Positions 8,176 through 17,463 of a DNA stretch of 64,000 nucleotides are shown one piece after another. The stretch comes from an uncultured Lachnospiraceae bacterium. Lineage in GTDB: Bacteria > Bacillota > Clostridia > Lachnospirales > Lachnospiraceae. A model generated the notes under the pieces. It was not told the origin of the DNA. It did not search any database and saw nothing but the letters and a program-made list of their open reading frames with translations. How positions within the stretch are numbered: the first letter of the stretch is position 1; every line of letters begins with the position of its first letter. The position numbers and the translations under genes are program-made. The stretch is taken from NCBI GenBank assembly GCA_947625015.1, contig CANQMR010000001.1, positions 163,624 to 227,623 on the forward strand. Direction: 5' to 3'.

Positions 8176-9087
8176 TTAACTGAGTTTTTCTAACAGGTCT
8201 TGAAAATATTTTGGAAGTTCAGAATCAAACTCAACATATTTTCCCGTATCCGGATGAATAAATCCAAGGGTCTTTGCGTGAAGGGTTTGCCCCTGCAATC
8301 CCTTTATTTTGCTTTTGGCAGGACCGTATACGGCGTCTCCTAAGATGGGGTGTCCAATCGAGGCCATATGTACGCGGATTTGATGGGTTCTGCCTGTTTC
8401 TAAGGTACATTCGATATAGGAATATTGATTTTGAAGGGTTTGCAGCACCCGGTAATGGGTAACCGCCTCTCTCCCATTTTTCCGGTTCACCGCCATTTTC
8501 TTGCGGTCTACGGGATGTCTGCCGATTGGGGCGTCTACTGTTCCTTCTGGTTCTTTAAAACAGCCATAACATATGGCATGGTATTTTCTGGTTATACTGT
8601 GTACCTTTAACTGCTCGGCCAGACATTTATGGGCCTGATCATTTTTACAGACGACCAAAAGCCCTGTGGTATCCTGGTCAATTCGGTGGACAATTCCCGG
8701 CCGGATTACGCCGTTTATGGTAGACAGGGAATCCCGGCAGTGATAAAGCAGCGCATTGACTAATGTTCCGGATTCATGGCCGGCGGCCGGATGAACGACC
8801 ATATTTTTAGGCTTGTTCACAATAATAATGGAGTTGTCTTCATAAACGATATCAAGGGGAATATTTTCCGGCAAAGCCTCTAATTCTTTTGGCTCTTCAT
8901 ATTGAATCTCAATCCGGTCCCCCGGCTTTAACTGATAGTTTGTCTTGCAGGAAACACCGTTTACCCGGATATTTCCCTGTTTGATAAGTTGTTGGATATA
9001 GGACCTCGAGAGTTCCGGAATCTGTTCATGAATATATTTATCAATCCGTTCAGAAGAAATTGCCGGATATTCTAAAGCATAATCCAT
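8176..9087 (-). CDS. rluD: 23S rRNA pseudouridine synthase, RluD/RluA family
   Basis: Isomerises uridine to pseudouridine in large-subunit rRNA. An N-terminal S4 RNA-binding domain (about residues 12-75) precedes the RluA catalytic domain. The catalytic Asp is in HRIDQDTTG. The ATG at 9087 is used because the upstream ATG of the track overlaps the GGAGGA ribosome binding site. It is the last gene of the division/lipoprotein block and corresponds to Bacillus ylyB, next to lspA. Confidence 0.93.
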   Translation of the reverse strand: MDYALEYPAISSERIDKYIHEQIPELSRSYIQQLIKQGNIRVNGVSCKTNYQLKPGDRIEIQYEEPKELEALPENIPLDIVYEDNSIIIVNKPKNMVVHPAAGHESGTLVNALLYHCRDSLSTINGVIRPGIVHRIDQDTTGLLVVCKNDQAHKCLAEQLKVHSITRKYHAICYGCFKEPEGTVDAPIGRHPVDRKKMAVNRKNGREAVTHYRVLQTLQNQYSYIECTLETGRTHQIRVHMASIGHPILGDAVYGPAKSKIKGLQGQTLHAKTLGFIHPDTGKYVEFDSELPKYFQDLLEKLS

Positions 9088-9136
9088 ATGTTCCTCCATA
9101 GTTTTCTATAGGCTGGCGGCATTTTGCGGAAATTTC

Positions 9137-9706
9137 TTATTCGTTTCCGGGGGCGTTGTCACCGGACGCCGTCCGCTTTGAAAATATTGCCTCCAGTTCC
9201 TCCTCTTTATATTTAAAAATCAGCAGATAGCTGAGACAGAAAAGGCCAATCGTAACATAACAGTCCGCTATGTTAAATACCGGAAAATCAATTAATTTAA
9301 AATAAATGAAATCAATGACATACTGAAAACGTATCCGGTCAATAAAATTTCCCATTCCTCCGGCCATAATTAACACGTCCAATGCGCGCATCATCCTGAA
9401 TTTTTGTACCCTGCTACAGCGTATATAAAACCAGCAGCCGAGAATCAGGGCAAAACCGGTAAACAGATAAAAGATGATCTGTCTGCCCTGTAGTATCCCC
9501 CATACGGCTCCGCGATTCTGGATGTAATGGATTTCGAGTACATCGGGAATTATCGGTATGGAAGAATATAATTCCATATTGTTCATGATGAAATATTTGG
9601 TTATCTGATCTACTCCAACCAAAATGACAAAACAAACGATTGCAGGTATAATCTTCCCTGCAATCGTTCTATTCTCTCTCTGGTTCACATTGTTTCTTAA
9701 TTCCAT
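9137..9706 (-). CDS. lspA: Lipoprotein signal peptidase (signal peptidase II)
   Basis: An aspartic membrane protease that removes signal peptides from prolipoproteins. Four membrane segments are visible, with the catalytic Asp residues in GNFIDR and FNIAD. The track ORF begins inside divIVA; the methionine at 9706 gives 189 residues and the expected short cytoplasmic N-terminus, although its ribosome binding site is weak. One local substrate candidate is the carboxypeptidase at 14951-15943, which has a lipobox. Confidence 0.92.
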   Translation of the reverse strand: MELRNNVNQRENRTIAGKIIPAIVCFVILVGVDQITKYFIMNNMELYSSIPIIPDVLEIHYIQNRGAVWGILQGRQIIFYLFTGFALILGCWFYIRCSRVQKFRMMRALDVLIMAGGMGNFIDRIRFQYVIDFIYFKLIDFPVFNIADCYVTIGLFCLSYLLIFKYKEEELEAIFSKRTASGDNAPGNE

Positions 9707-9731
9707 AGTATCTGTATATCCGTCCTTTTCG

Positions 9732-11384
9732 TTAGAGGAACTTAAAGCCTTCTTCCTCATCATCTGCGTTGCCAATTAAGTTAGACTGCTTTACATTTTC
9801 TTCCACGTCCCCGACTAAAATGTCCTCGTCTTCCGGGGGGGACTCCGGCGCAGCGCCGGCGAAAGGATCGATGTTCAATCCTGAATTAATAGTCGGGATT
9901 CCCTCTTCCTCAGAATCATTGCCGCCAACTACAAAATCAAAACCATCGTCATAGTTATCCTCAGAATCAATCATATTGGATTCATTGATACGCTCTTCCA
10001 CTTCGCCCACATAGGCGTCCTCGTCTACAGCGCCGTTGCCTCCTGCCGCCTCGTCTTCTTCGCTGACAAAATCAAAACCGTCACTGTAGTTATCTTCTGA
10101 ATCTAACATGTTGGATTCGTTAATGCGATCTTCTACCTCGCCGCTGACTGTATCTTCGTCTGATTCTTCCGCAGCCGTCGGCATTTCGACAGCCGCCGCA
10201 GCATTATCTTCACTGACAAAATCAAAGCCTTCGCTGTAGTTATCCTCTGAATCCAACATATTGGATTCATTTACAGGACTTTCCACTTCGCCGCTGACCT
10301 GCTGTACAGATTCTTCTTCCGGAATAATCTGGTGAGGCATAGGCGGCGTCTTAGGCGGCACCTTTGTTGCTGCCGGTTCCGGCTGAACTGTTTCTGACTT
10401 TACCTCCGGCTGTACCATTTTCGGCTGCGGAGCCGGATGCGGTGCGGATTTGGATGCTGTCTGCTGCGGTTCTTTGCCCGCTGAAGCCTGTGGAGCTGTC
10501 TTTGGCGCCGTCTCTTGCGTTACTGTATTATCCGGCTTTGTATCTTCCGTCTGTTTGGCCGGCGCTGACTTTTCAGCAAAATTCTTCTTAACCTTATTAG
10601 CGCCCGGTTTATCACTCTTTACATTCAATGTGGATTTAGTGCCATTATTTGCGGCCGCCTTCTTTTTATTTCCGGAACCATTGCCGTTATAGGCGCCTCC
10701 GGTCTGTCTGCTGAAACGTCCTCCGCCGTTCATGGCGTCTGCAAAAGGATCCATATTGAGACTGGTTCCTCTGTCAAAGGCAGGTTCCTGATTGGTCCGT
10801 TCCCGTCCCTCAGGACTGGATCCGGCATAACCGCCGCCAGCGCCTAAGCCGCCGAGACCACCCTCGCTTCCCAAGCCGCCTCCGGAAAATTCACCGTATC
10901 CGCCGCCATAATTTTGGCTTGGTGTAAAAACACCTAAATCAATATCAATGACTTCGCCGTCCATCAGCTTAAGCTGTGCATCTAAAATCTTGGAAAACTG
11001 CTCCTTGAAAGTGGCGTGCTGCTGCTGAAGACGGTAAATCTCTTCCTTTGTCTCCTGAAGTTCCGCCTTGGCGTCTTCTAAAATCGCTTCCGCTTTCTTT
11101 TCCGCTTCCGTATTAATCTGGCGAGCCTTGTCGTTGGCGGCATTCACCGTCTCTTCCGCGGTCTTTTCGGAAAGCGTTAAAGCCTTCTGCATAGACTCCT
11201 CTATGGAGCGGTAATGCTGTAGACTTTCATCCAATGTGGCTACCTTATCTTTTAATTCTACACTGGAACGGTAAAGTTCACTGTAATCAGAGGCCAATTC
11301 ATTCATAAAGGTCTCTACATCCTTTTTGTCATAACCGATACCGCCCTTAAAGACTTTATTTTGAACATCTACTGGTGTTAACAT
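9732..11384 (-). CDS. divIVA: DivIVA-domain protein with long repeated acidic tail
   Basis: A cell-pole/septum scaffold. The N-terminal ~150 residues are DivIVA-like: a TPVDVQNKVFKGGIGYDKKDV membrane-binding region, then a long coiled coil. A Gly-rich linker and a low-complexity Ala/Pro/Lys segment follow. The C-terminal ~200 residues carry four copies of a motif like GEVExxxNESNMxDSEDNYxxGFDF, the last degenerate and ending GFKFL. At 550 residues it is about three times the length of Bacillus DivIVA (~164). It lies between sepF and lspA, as is usual. The start follows GTAGGAGGAG. Confidence 0.92.
   Translation of the reverse strand: MLTPVDVQNKVFKGGIGYDKKDVETFMNELASDYSELYRSSVELKDKVATLDESLQHYRSIEESMQKALTLSEKTAEETVNAANDKARQINTEAEKKAEAILEDAKAELQETKEEIYRLQQQHATFKEQFSKILDAQLKLMDGEVIDIDLGVFTPSQNYGGGYGEFSGGGLGSEGGLGGLGAGGGYAGSSPEGRERTNQEPAFDRGTSLNMDPFADAMNGGGRFSRQTGGAYNGNGSGNKKKAAANNGTKSTLNVKSDKPGANKVKKNFAEKSAPAKQTEDTKPDNTVTQETAPKTAPQASAGKEPQQTASKSAPHPAPQPKMVQPEVKSETVQPEPAATKVPPKTPPMPHQIIPEEESVQQVSGEVESPVNESNMLDSEDNYSEGFDFVSEDNAAAAVEMPTAAEESDEDTVSGEVEDRINESNMLDSEDNYSDGFDFVSEEDEAAGGNGAVDEDAYVGEVEERINESNMIDSEDNYDDGFDFVVGGNDSEEEGIPTINSGLNIDPFAGAAPESPPEDEDILVGDVEENVKQSNLIGNADDEEEGFKFL
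9738..10298 (-). repeat. Four-copy coding repeat in the divIVA tail
   Basis: Approximate copies are 10207-10298, 10055-10148, 9927-10012 and 9738-9824, spaced about 46-50 codons apart. Copies 1-3 share NESNM-(L/I)-DSEDNY-x-(D/E)-GFDFV. Copy 4 is divergent (KQSNLIGNADDEEEGFKF). The DNA copies differ mainly at third codon positions, suggesting retained protein-level selection. Confidence 0.85.
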
Positions 11385-11457
11385 ACGGTTCTCCTCCTAC
11401 CCAATACATTTATATCCCCTTAAATATATGCACAAACTAATTTAGGAACCATTAAAA

Positions 11458-12006
11458 TCAGAAAGCGGTCAATTCCGGCGCTAAGGAAGCCTCGTTTAAA
11501 ATCTCATCCCGCAAGTCGCCGGTTACATCAATATTGTGGGGTGCAGCAATAAATATCTTCTCGGATATTCCCTGCAAAGAACCGTCTAAAGCCTCGCACG
11601 CGCCTCCGATAAAGTCGATAATCCTCTGCGCGGAACGAACCTCGATTCCCTCCATATTGATTACAACGGTTCTTCCTTCCTTCAAATAGCTTGTTACCTT
11701 TTGTGCATCGTTAAATTCCTGCGGTTTGATTACGTACACTTGACTCATACTCCTGTTATTATTACGGCTGTTAATAGATACTAATTTACTCGGACCTGAA
11801 ACTTTTGTCTGTCTGGCCTTAGGTTTTTTGGGCGCATAGTCGTCGTCATCTTCATCATCATAGTACGACTGGTCTCTGACTTTTTTCTTTGGTGGTTCAT
11901 AATAATCATCATCATCGTCATCATCAAATAAATCGTCATCATAATCGTCTTCCGGGTCAGTCAGTCTCAAAAAATCCATAAATTTCTTCATTCCACTATT
12001 TGCCAT
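11458..12006 (-). CDS. sepF: Cell division protein SepF
   Basis: A membrane-associated FtsZ-binding protein. The N-terminal amphipathic helix (MKKFMDFLRL) would bind the membrane. A very acidic linker with runs of Asp follows, then the C-terminal SepF/DUF552 domain (about residues 88-175, starting VYVIKP and including VVINMEG). Its 182 residues are slightly above the usual ~150 because of the linker. The start follows AAGGAG. It sits between yggS and divIVA. Confidence 0.95.
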   Translation of the reverse strand: MANSGMKKFMDFLRLTDPEDDYDDDLFDDDDDDDYYEPPKKKVRDQSYYDDEDDDDYAPKKPKARQTKVSGPSKLVSINSRNNNRSMSQVYVIKPQEFNDAQKVTSYLKEGRTVVINMEGIEVRSAQRIIDFIGGACEALDGSLQGISEKIFIAAPHNIDVTGDLRDEILNEASLAPELTAF

Positions 12007-12018
12007 GATAAATCTCCT

Positions 12019-12711
12019 TTATATAGTATAGTTACGGGCGCCGAAAATTGCTGTCCCCACCCGCACCATAGTTGCTCCTTCTTCTATCGCAACCTTATAA
12101 TCATTGGTCATGCCCATGGACAAGACATTCATATTAATATTATCAATGTTTTTTGATATTATGTCAAGTGATAATTGCTTTAAAATGCGGAAATACTTTC
12201 GATTTTCTTCCGGATTCTCCACAAAGGGGGCGATTGTCATCAAACCATTCACATGAATATTCGGAAAATCGGCAATTTCCCGCACAAAAGGCAATACTTC
12301 TTCTGTGTGCAAACCAAATTTGGTATCTTCTTTAGCCACATTGACTTCTATCAATATCTCGGAAATAATCTGCCGTTTGCCTGCCTCTTTTTGAAGTTCT
12401 TTTGCTAACTTTAAAGAATCCACAGAATGAATCAGCGCAGCTTTGTCCACAACATACTTAACTTTATTGGTCTGTAAATGGCCAATCTGGTGAAAACGTA
12501 CAGGTTTTGATACCTTTTCATACTTATCGCAAAGCTCTTGTACTTTATTCTCTCCAAAGTCCGCTACCCCGATTTGAATCAGTTCCTCAATATCCTGTAA
12601 AGGCTTGGTCTTACTGACTGCAATTAACGTGATATCCTCCGGTTTGCGTCCACACGACAGCGCCGTCTCATCCACCTGCTGTCGTATAAATTTGTAATTA
12701 TCTGCTACCAA
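12019..12711 (-). CDS. YggS/PLPBP family pyridoxal-phosphate homeostasis protein
   Basis: A single-domain alanine-racemase-like TIM barrel that binds PLP through the Lys in AVSKTKP and affects amino-acid and vitamin B6 homeostasis. The HQIGHLQTNK, HSVDS and GMTNDYKVAIEEGATMVRVG motifs are typical. It equals Bacillus ylmE, directly upstream of sepF. The GTG at 12720 abuts AAAGAGG; a TTG at 12711 has better spacing, so it is given here with modest certainty. Confidence 0.92.
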   Translation of the reverse strand: MVADNYKFIRQQVDETALSCGRKPEDITLIAVSKTKPLQDIEELIQIGVADFGENKVQELCDKYEKVSKPVRFHQIGHLQTNKVKYVVDKAALIHSVDSLKLAKELQKEAGKRQIISEILIEVNVAKEDTKFGLHTEEVLPFVREIADFPNIHVNGLMTIAPFVENPEENRKYFRILKQLSLDIISKNIDNINMNVLSMGMTNDYKVAIEEGATMVRVGTAIFGARNYTI

Positions 12712-12724
12712 TCTTAACACCTCT

Positions 12725-14119
12725 TTATTTGATAATTTGGTTCTCTTTTACCATTGCCTGATTCAGAACAATTCGATCATACCAGGCAATGCTGTAGGGA
12801 ACATCAGCTTTTACAATGGTGTATTCGTCATCCTGATATTGAATATCAATATAACGGAAAGCAGCCGTTCCCTGATTAATACAGTAAACGCCTTCGATTT
12901 TATCTTTTTCTGCCTGTGATATTACGATCGTCTCATTATTTTCTGTATTCAGCAGTACGTCATTTTCCGAAAAATCGTCAGGAGAGACATAAATCATTCC
13001 GTCTTCCGTCTTATAAATTGTAGGTTTAATCTGCTTAACTGTTACTTCGCCCTGCTCGTCTAACTGTTTAATATTAAGAAATTTTTTATCCATAGAATCA
13101 GACCCTTTGGATAGAAATTCTTCCGGCAGTTTATAAATTTCTTTTTCTGTAATGGAACTGTTCGGAATCTTAAGCCCGTTTTTCTGTTCCATTAAAATAA
13201 CAATATCAATAAAACGGTCGTTTATAAAATTGACCATTTGTTGATTCAGGGCAAGAATGATAAAGTATTTGCCGTCTGTTTCGGTTATGCGAAAATTACA
13301 GGTAATATTTTTCGCGCTGTTATGAATATTAATCTGAACGGTTTCTTTATTGTTTAATGACTTTTTCTCCGCTTTGGTGATTGGCGCTACAAGATACCAG
13401 TTTTCGGAAGTTACCAGCTTGTATACAGGATCTCCTGCATTAATAATCTCACCGGTTTTTAATGTGGTTTTCTTGTAATTACTTTTGTCTACATCTGAAG
13501 ATTTGAATTGATTAATATTAAAATTCTCGTAACCGTCTTTATAGTAAGTAATAATTCCGGATTCTTTTGTATTCACCTTCTTATAGGTAGATATATTGGT
13601 AGACTCGTCGTCTAAGGAGGTAAGCTGCTCAATCAATGCCTCGTTGGTCAATTCCAATACCGCATTTTCTATATCATAACGAAAGTTATATATATCTGAA
13701 TAATTTGAATAATCAAAATAATTTTCAAATGTTGATATTCTGGTGCGCACTTCCGTCAGGGCTTCGTCGGACATAGTAAGCACATCCGTATCCGCATCCT
13801 TAATCTTTTCATATACACTTCCTGTCTCATCTATTGTGTAAACAGTCTTATCCCGTCCGATTTTTTCACCATTTCTCACATAATAACTTACGTAACCGGA
13901 ACTGTCTGCATTAACAATTTTTTCTTCCCGGACAATTAATGCCGTCGTATCAATATTTGTATCAATATAACTGTTTTGCACCTCATAAATGGTAAGAGAT
14001 TCCTTTTGGAAAGACATAAAAATACGAATTAACACATAAATAAATATGATAATAAATATTATATTTCCAATATTGAATTTAAATTCATTAGTATAAACCG
14101 GTCTTTGTTTTCGGCTCAA
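12725..14119 (-). CDS. HlyD-like membrane protein of the division cluster
   Basis: About 464 residues with one N-terminal membrane segment (about 20-38), then extracellular beta-rich lipoyl-like and beta-barrel regions resembling HlyD/membrane-fusion adaptor proteins. No partner exporter lies nearby; instead it is the first gene of the yggS-sepF-divIVA block, as in some related genomes. GGAGG is 8 bp before a TTG at 14119; the GTG at 14128 overlaps that site. Its role in the cell envelope is unknown. Confidence 0.7.
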   Translation of the reverse strand: MSRKQRPVYTNEFKFNIGNIIFIIIFIYVLIRIFMSFQKESLTIYEVQNSYIDTNIDTTALIVREEKIVNADSSGYVSYYVRNGEKIGRDKTVYTIDETGSVYEKIKDADTDVLTMSDEALTEVRTRISTFENYFDYSNYSDIYNFRYDIENAVLELTNEALIEQLTSLDDESTNISTYKKVNTKESGIITYYKDGYENFNINQFKSSDVDKSNYKKTTLKTGEIINAGDPVYKLVTSENWYLVAPITKAEKKSLNNKETVQINIHNSAKNITCNFRITETDGKYFIILALNQQMVNFINDRFIDIVILMEQKNGLKIPNSSITEKEIYKLPEEFLSKGSDSMDKKFLNIKQLDEQGEVTVKQIKPTIYKTEDGMIYVSPDDFSENDVLLNTENNETIVISQAEKDKIEGVYCINQGTAAFRYIDIQYQDDEYTIVKADVPYSIAWYDRIVLNQAMVKENQIIK

Positions 14120-14149
14120 AAAAGACACCTCCAGAAATCATATCAATTA

Positions 14150-14179
14150 ATTGTACCATTTTTGGCTGATAACTACAAT
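14150..14179. promoter_or_regulatory. Symmetric divergent promoter
   Basis: On plus: TTGTAC (14151-14156), 17 bp, TACAAT (14174-14179), reading into the DUF378 gene. On minus: TTGTAG (14173-14178), 17 bp, TACAAT (14150-14155), reading into the HlyD-like gene. Each -10 overlaps the opposite -35. Confidence 0.6.
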
Positions 14180-14247
14180 ATTTATGAATAAATTTTATCA
14201 AATATTAGAACACTAATACTATTCCAAGATACAGAAAGGAGTATCAT

Positions 14248-14451
14248 ATGAAAGCATTAGATTATACGATTTTGACTTTTGTGGTTATTGGTGCAATTAA
14301 CTGGGGATTAATTGGTTTTTTTGATTTTGACCTGGTAAGCACACTGTTTGGTCAAATGTCCATTCTTACGCGAATTATCTATGCGATTGTGGGAATTGGC
14401 GGATTATATGCTATTTCTTACTATGGTCGTATGAACAGTGAATTGCAGTAA
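14248..14451 (+). CDS. DUF378 small membrane protein
   Basis: A 67-residue protein with two membrane segments and the family hallmark GAINWGLIGF near the N-terminus. Function is unknown. The start follows AGAAAGGAG. It is transcribed alone, divergent from the HlyD-like gene, and ends just before a strong bidirectional terminator. Confidence 0.88.
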   Translation: MKALDYTILTFVVIGAINWGLIGFFDFDLVSTLFGQMSILTRIIYAIVGIGGLYAISYYGRMNSELQ

Positions 14452-14453
14452 TA

Positions 14454-14500
14454 AAAAGGGACCGTTTAATGATATGCATACATCTTAGACGGTCCCTTTT
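14454..14500. terminator. Bidirectional intrinsic terminator
   Basis: A perfect stem AAAAGGGACCGT / ACGGTCCCTTTT closes a 23-nt loop between the convergent DUF378 gene and the P-loop protein gene. It has A and T tracts on both sides, so it serves both directions. Confidence 0.9.
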
Positions 14501-14508
14501 ATTTATGG

Positions 14509-14931
14509 TTAAAGAGAAATTGTTACCAGATTTTGTAAATACGGGGATAAAGTTTCCTTTGCTTTTGAAATGCCGATAACAAAATCCAGTTCAAATTTAT
14601 CGGAAATGACAGATAATTCTTTGACAATCGACTCAATATCATCAGATGATTCTATGCAGGCAATTGTCAGAAAATTATCTAAAAACATGCTGTCTAAATC
14701 ATGATCCTGCGACGCGATGCCATAGATAAAGCCAAGAAACATATCCGAGGAATGTATATTATATTCAGGTACGTTAATTAGTCTGATCCGGTTACTCAAT
14801 TCATACATATGCTTATTGTTCTGATCTAAATAAACAATATTGCCCCCGGTCACTTTGATGTCATTATTCGCTTTGGCCATAAGCATTTTGGTCTTTCCCT
14901 TTCCCTTTTCCCCTGCAACTAATTCAATCAT
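14509..14931 (-). CDS. Small P-loop protein, 140 aa
   Basis: Has an N-terminal Walker A motif, GEKGKGKTK (residues 7-15), then a short Rossmann-like region with SMFLDNFL (about 82-89) as a possible Walker B equivalent. It is too short to be a full ATPase motor. Similar proteins are sometimes labelled PilT-like, but I see no twitching-motility features. It is the last gene of the mre/min/rodA/dac block, 19 bp after the carboxypeptidase gene. Start AGCGGGAGG. Function unknown. Confidence 0.65.
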   Translation of the reverse strand: MIELVAGEKGKGKTKMLMAKANNDIKVTGGNIVYLDQNNKHMYELSNRIRLINVPEYNIHSSDMFLGFIYGIASQDHDLDSMFLDNFLTIACIESSDDIESIVKELSVISDKFELDFVIGISKAKETLSPYLQNLVTISL

Positions 14932-14950
14932 TAATACTGCCTCCCGCTCA

Positions 14951-15943
14951 TTAATAAATTTCTTTTAACATATCTTCCACATTTTTATATAAAGTTTCAT
15001 GATCCGTAGCGTTAGATACCAGACAAATATACTCTTCACTGGTTGCGTCATTTACAAATTCCAGGATAATACAGTTGCCTGCTTTTTCCGTTGTTCCGGT
15101 TTTCCAACCGGTAATATGATAACCTGTAGGCATTTCAAAAGAATCGGATAAAAACGCATTGGTGGCATGGATTTCCATCTGAATCTTTTCCTCTCCACGA
15201 TACATGGTTAGCAGATATTTGCTGTTACTGTCAATTTGAACCAAAATATCCTTTGTTAAAAAACATTTAAATATCAGGTATAAATCATAAGGCGTTGTAT
15301 AATGGTTATTATCATGAAGCCCATGCGGATTTACAAAATGGGAGTTAGTCGCGCCAAGTTCCGCCGCCTTTTGATTCATTAAATCTACAAAATTGCTGAC
15401 AGAACCCGCAACATATCTGGCCAAAGCCACAGCACAGTCATTAAATGAGGAAATCAATAAACCATGCATCAGTTCATTTACGGTAATGTAATCTCCGGGT
15501 TCAAGTCCCATCACTGTTACGTTATCTTCGTTAAATTCGATTTTCTTCTGGATCACAACGGTATCGTTCATGGAAATCTGTCCCTTTTCCACAGCTTCTA
15601 CAATCACAATCGCCGTAAGAATCTTAGTCATGCTGGCAGGATAGATCCTCTTATGGGGATTTACTGCCTGAATGACCTGATTTCTGGTTTCATTAATCAG
15701 TAATCCAGCCTCATACTCCATTCCGGCTTCATCATATACATAAGCATCATATGGGATTACCACATTTTCTGCTGCAAGACCGGCAGGTCTTACAATCGGC
15801 AGCTTATCTGTTGAGCCGATATGAAGAGGAGCGTCCATGTTATAGGAATTACTTATGCTGCATCCTGACAGCATGGAAACAAACAAAACTGCGAGACAGA
15901 AGAGGCAAAAAGCCCGCCTGCCTGTATTATTTAAACATTTCAC
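14951..15943 (-). CDS. Lipoprotein D-alanyl-D-alanine carboxypeptidase (PBP5/DacF family)
   Basis: A serine-type enzyme that trims the terminal D-Ala of peptidoglycan stem peptides. It has a lipobox (MLSGC), then the catalytic motifs SMTK, SFN ([11 protein letters not shown]) and KTG ([11 protein letters not shown]). It lacks an obvious C-terminal amphipathic anchor and is instead lipid-anchored, so it would depend on LspA. The GTG start overlaps the mgsA end by 17 bp, consistent with translational coupling. Confidence 0.9.
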   Translation of the reverse strand: MKCLNNTGRRAFCLFCLAVLFVSMLSGCSISNSYNMDAPLHIGSTDKLPIVRPAGLAAENVVIPYDAYVYDEAGMEYEAGLLINETRNQVIQAVNPHKRIYPASMTKILTAIVIVEAVEKGQISMNDTVVIQKKIEFNEDNVTVMGLEPGDYITVNELMHGLLISSFNDCAVALARYVAGSVSNFVDLMNQKAAELGATNSHFVNPHGLHDNNHYTTPYDLYLIFKCFLTKDILVQIDSNSKYLLTMYRGEEKIQMEIHATNAFLSDSFEMPTGYHITGWKTGTTEKAGNCIILEFVNDATSEEYICLVSNATDHETLYKNVEDMLKEIY

Positions 15944-16322
15944 GCCAATCTAAATCTCCTCGTTCTAAAGCTTTTACCAGCAGCTCCGCAGTGGCCAGAT
16001 TTGTGGCCAGCGGGATATTATGTACATCACATAACATAAAAATATTATTAATATCCGGTTCGTGGGACTTAGGCGTCTGCGGATCTCTTAAAAAGATAAC
16101 CATGTCGATGTCGTTGTGTTCAATCTCCGAACCTAACTGCTGCTCTCCCCCTAAATGTCCGGCTAAATATTTGTGTACCGTCAGGTTGGTAACTTCTTCA
16201 ATCAGCCGTCCGGTAGTTCCGGTTGCAAATAACTCATGCTTGCATAAAATTCCCCGGTAAGCAATACAGAAATTCTGCATCAGCTTTTTCTTTGCATCAT
16301 GGGCAATCAATCCAATATTCAT
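15927..16322 (-). CDS. mgsA: Methylglyoxal synthase
   Basis: Converts dihydroxyacetone phosphate to methylglyoxal and phosphate, a bypass of lower glycolysis under phosphate limitation. The 131-residue protein begins [12 protein letters not shown] and has the phosphate-binding ATGTTG, the GGEQQ-type loop and the catalytic region in [11 protein letters not shown]. The start at 16322 follows GGAGAGG; the longer track ORF is rejected. It lies between rodA and the carboxypeptidase. Confidence 0.95.
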   Translation of the reverse strand: MNIGLIAHDAKKKLMQNFCIAYRGILCKHELFATGTTGRLIEEVTNLTVHKYLAGHLGGEQQLGSEIEHNDIDMVIFLRDPQTPKSHEPDINNIFMLCDVHNIPLATNLATAELLVKALERGDLDWREMFK

Positions 16323-16341
16323 AGTAAAAACCCTCTCCATT

Positions 16342-17451
16342 CTAGTATTTTCTTCGTTGCAAGGATACATTTAACACTAAACCAATGGCTGCGCAGCAGC
16401 TTACCAAAGACGATAAGCCGTAACTGATAAAGGGAAGCGGTATTCCCGTATTCGGAAGCAGTGATGTCGCCACGCCAATATTGATAAAGGTCTGAAACCC
16501 TATCAGTGTTGCAACCCCTGTGGCAATATACATCCCCATATCATCACTTGCTTTCCTGGCAGTCTTAATACATTGTACCACAATCCAGCCCAAAATGACA
16601 ACCAGAAGAATACTTCCCACAAACCCTAATTCTTCACCAACCACAGAAAATATAAAATCTGTCTGCTGTTCGGAAATCAAATTGGCATCCTTTACCGTAG
16701 CCAGGGAGGAATTGTTAAGTCCTTTACCGAACAACTGGCCGGAACCGATTGCCATAACGGAATTATCCTGCTGATACTGCGTGGTGGACACATAATCTTC
16801 CGGATACAGGAAAGAAAGGATACGCTGCACCATATACCCCTTTAAAAACAAGGGATTGGGCTGCCTGATGTACCACAAAAAACTTCCGGCAAGGGGAATC
16901 ATGCATAAGAAACCGATCAAAAGAATCTTATAGCTTAGTCCCGCCACAAACAGCATAGTAAATAATATGACAAAAAGGTCTATCGTAGTAGACAAATCCG
17001 GCTCTGACACAATCAAAAACAGCGGAATTGCACAAAGCAGCGCATAACCTGCCAGCGTTTTGAAAGTGTTGATTGTATCTTTATGTTCCGTCAGATAATG
17101 AGCTGCGCATATAATCATAATAATTTTGGCAAACTCCGAGGGCTGAACGGTAATAACGTCCTGGGAACCCAGCCAGCGCTGCGCGCCGTTTGCCTTGCTG
17201 CCCACCAATAAAACCGCTAATAGGAGGACGATATTGATTACATAAAGCAATAACTGAAACTTGCGGATAAATTTGTAATCAATCAATGACAGAACAATCA
17301 TACCCAACAGACAGACTACCAGCCCCACAATCTGTTTGCGCAGATAAGAACTGTCGGCGCTGTTAATAATCACTGTTCCAAATACCGTTGCAAACAGTAC
17401 TAACAGCAATAATTTGAAATTGTAGTTGCGCAGCTGGTAATTTTCTAACAT
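16342..17451 (-). CDS. rodA: RodA/FtsW-family peptidoglycan glycosyltransferase
   Basis: A polytopic SEDS protein (about ten membrane segments) that polymerises lipid II during elongation. Conserved regions include QPSEFAK, EPDLST and the C-terminal [14 protein letters not shown]. Context with mreCD, a PBP2-type transpeptidase and minCDE favours RodA over FtsW. The start follows ACAGGAG. Confidence 0.92.
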   Translation of the reverse strand: MLENYQLRNYNFKLLLLVLFATVFGTVIINSADSSYLRKQIVGLVVCLLGMIVLSLIDYKFIRKFQLLLYVINIVLLLAVLLVGSKANGAQRWLGSQDVITVQPSEFAKIIMIICAAHYLTEHKDTINTFKTLAGYALLCAIPLFLIVSEPDLSTTIDLFVILFTMLFVAGLSYKILLIGFLCMIPLAGSFLWYIRQPNPLFLKGYMVQRILSFLYPEDYVSTTQYQQDNSVMAIGSGQLFGKGLNNSSLATVKDANLISEQQTDFIFSVVGEELGFVGSILLVVILGWIVVQCIKTARKASDDMGMYIATGVATLIGFQTFINIGVATSLLPNTGIPLPFISYGLSSLVSCCAAIGLVLNVSLQRRKY

Positions 17452-17463
17452 GGTATTCTCCTG

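Noticed and set aside
9707-9775. N-terminal extension of LspA
   Set aside because: It overlaps the divIVA 3' end and adds a charged extension absent from the family.
10364-10692. Plus-strand ORFs within divIVA
   Set aside because: Shadows of the low-complexity divIVA tail; their Ala/Leu/Val-rich composition mirrors the Ala/Pro/Lys codons on the other strand.
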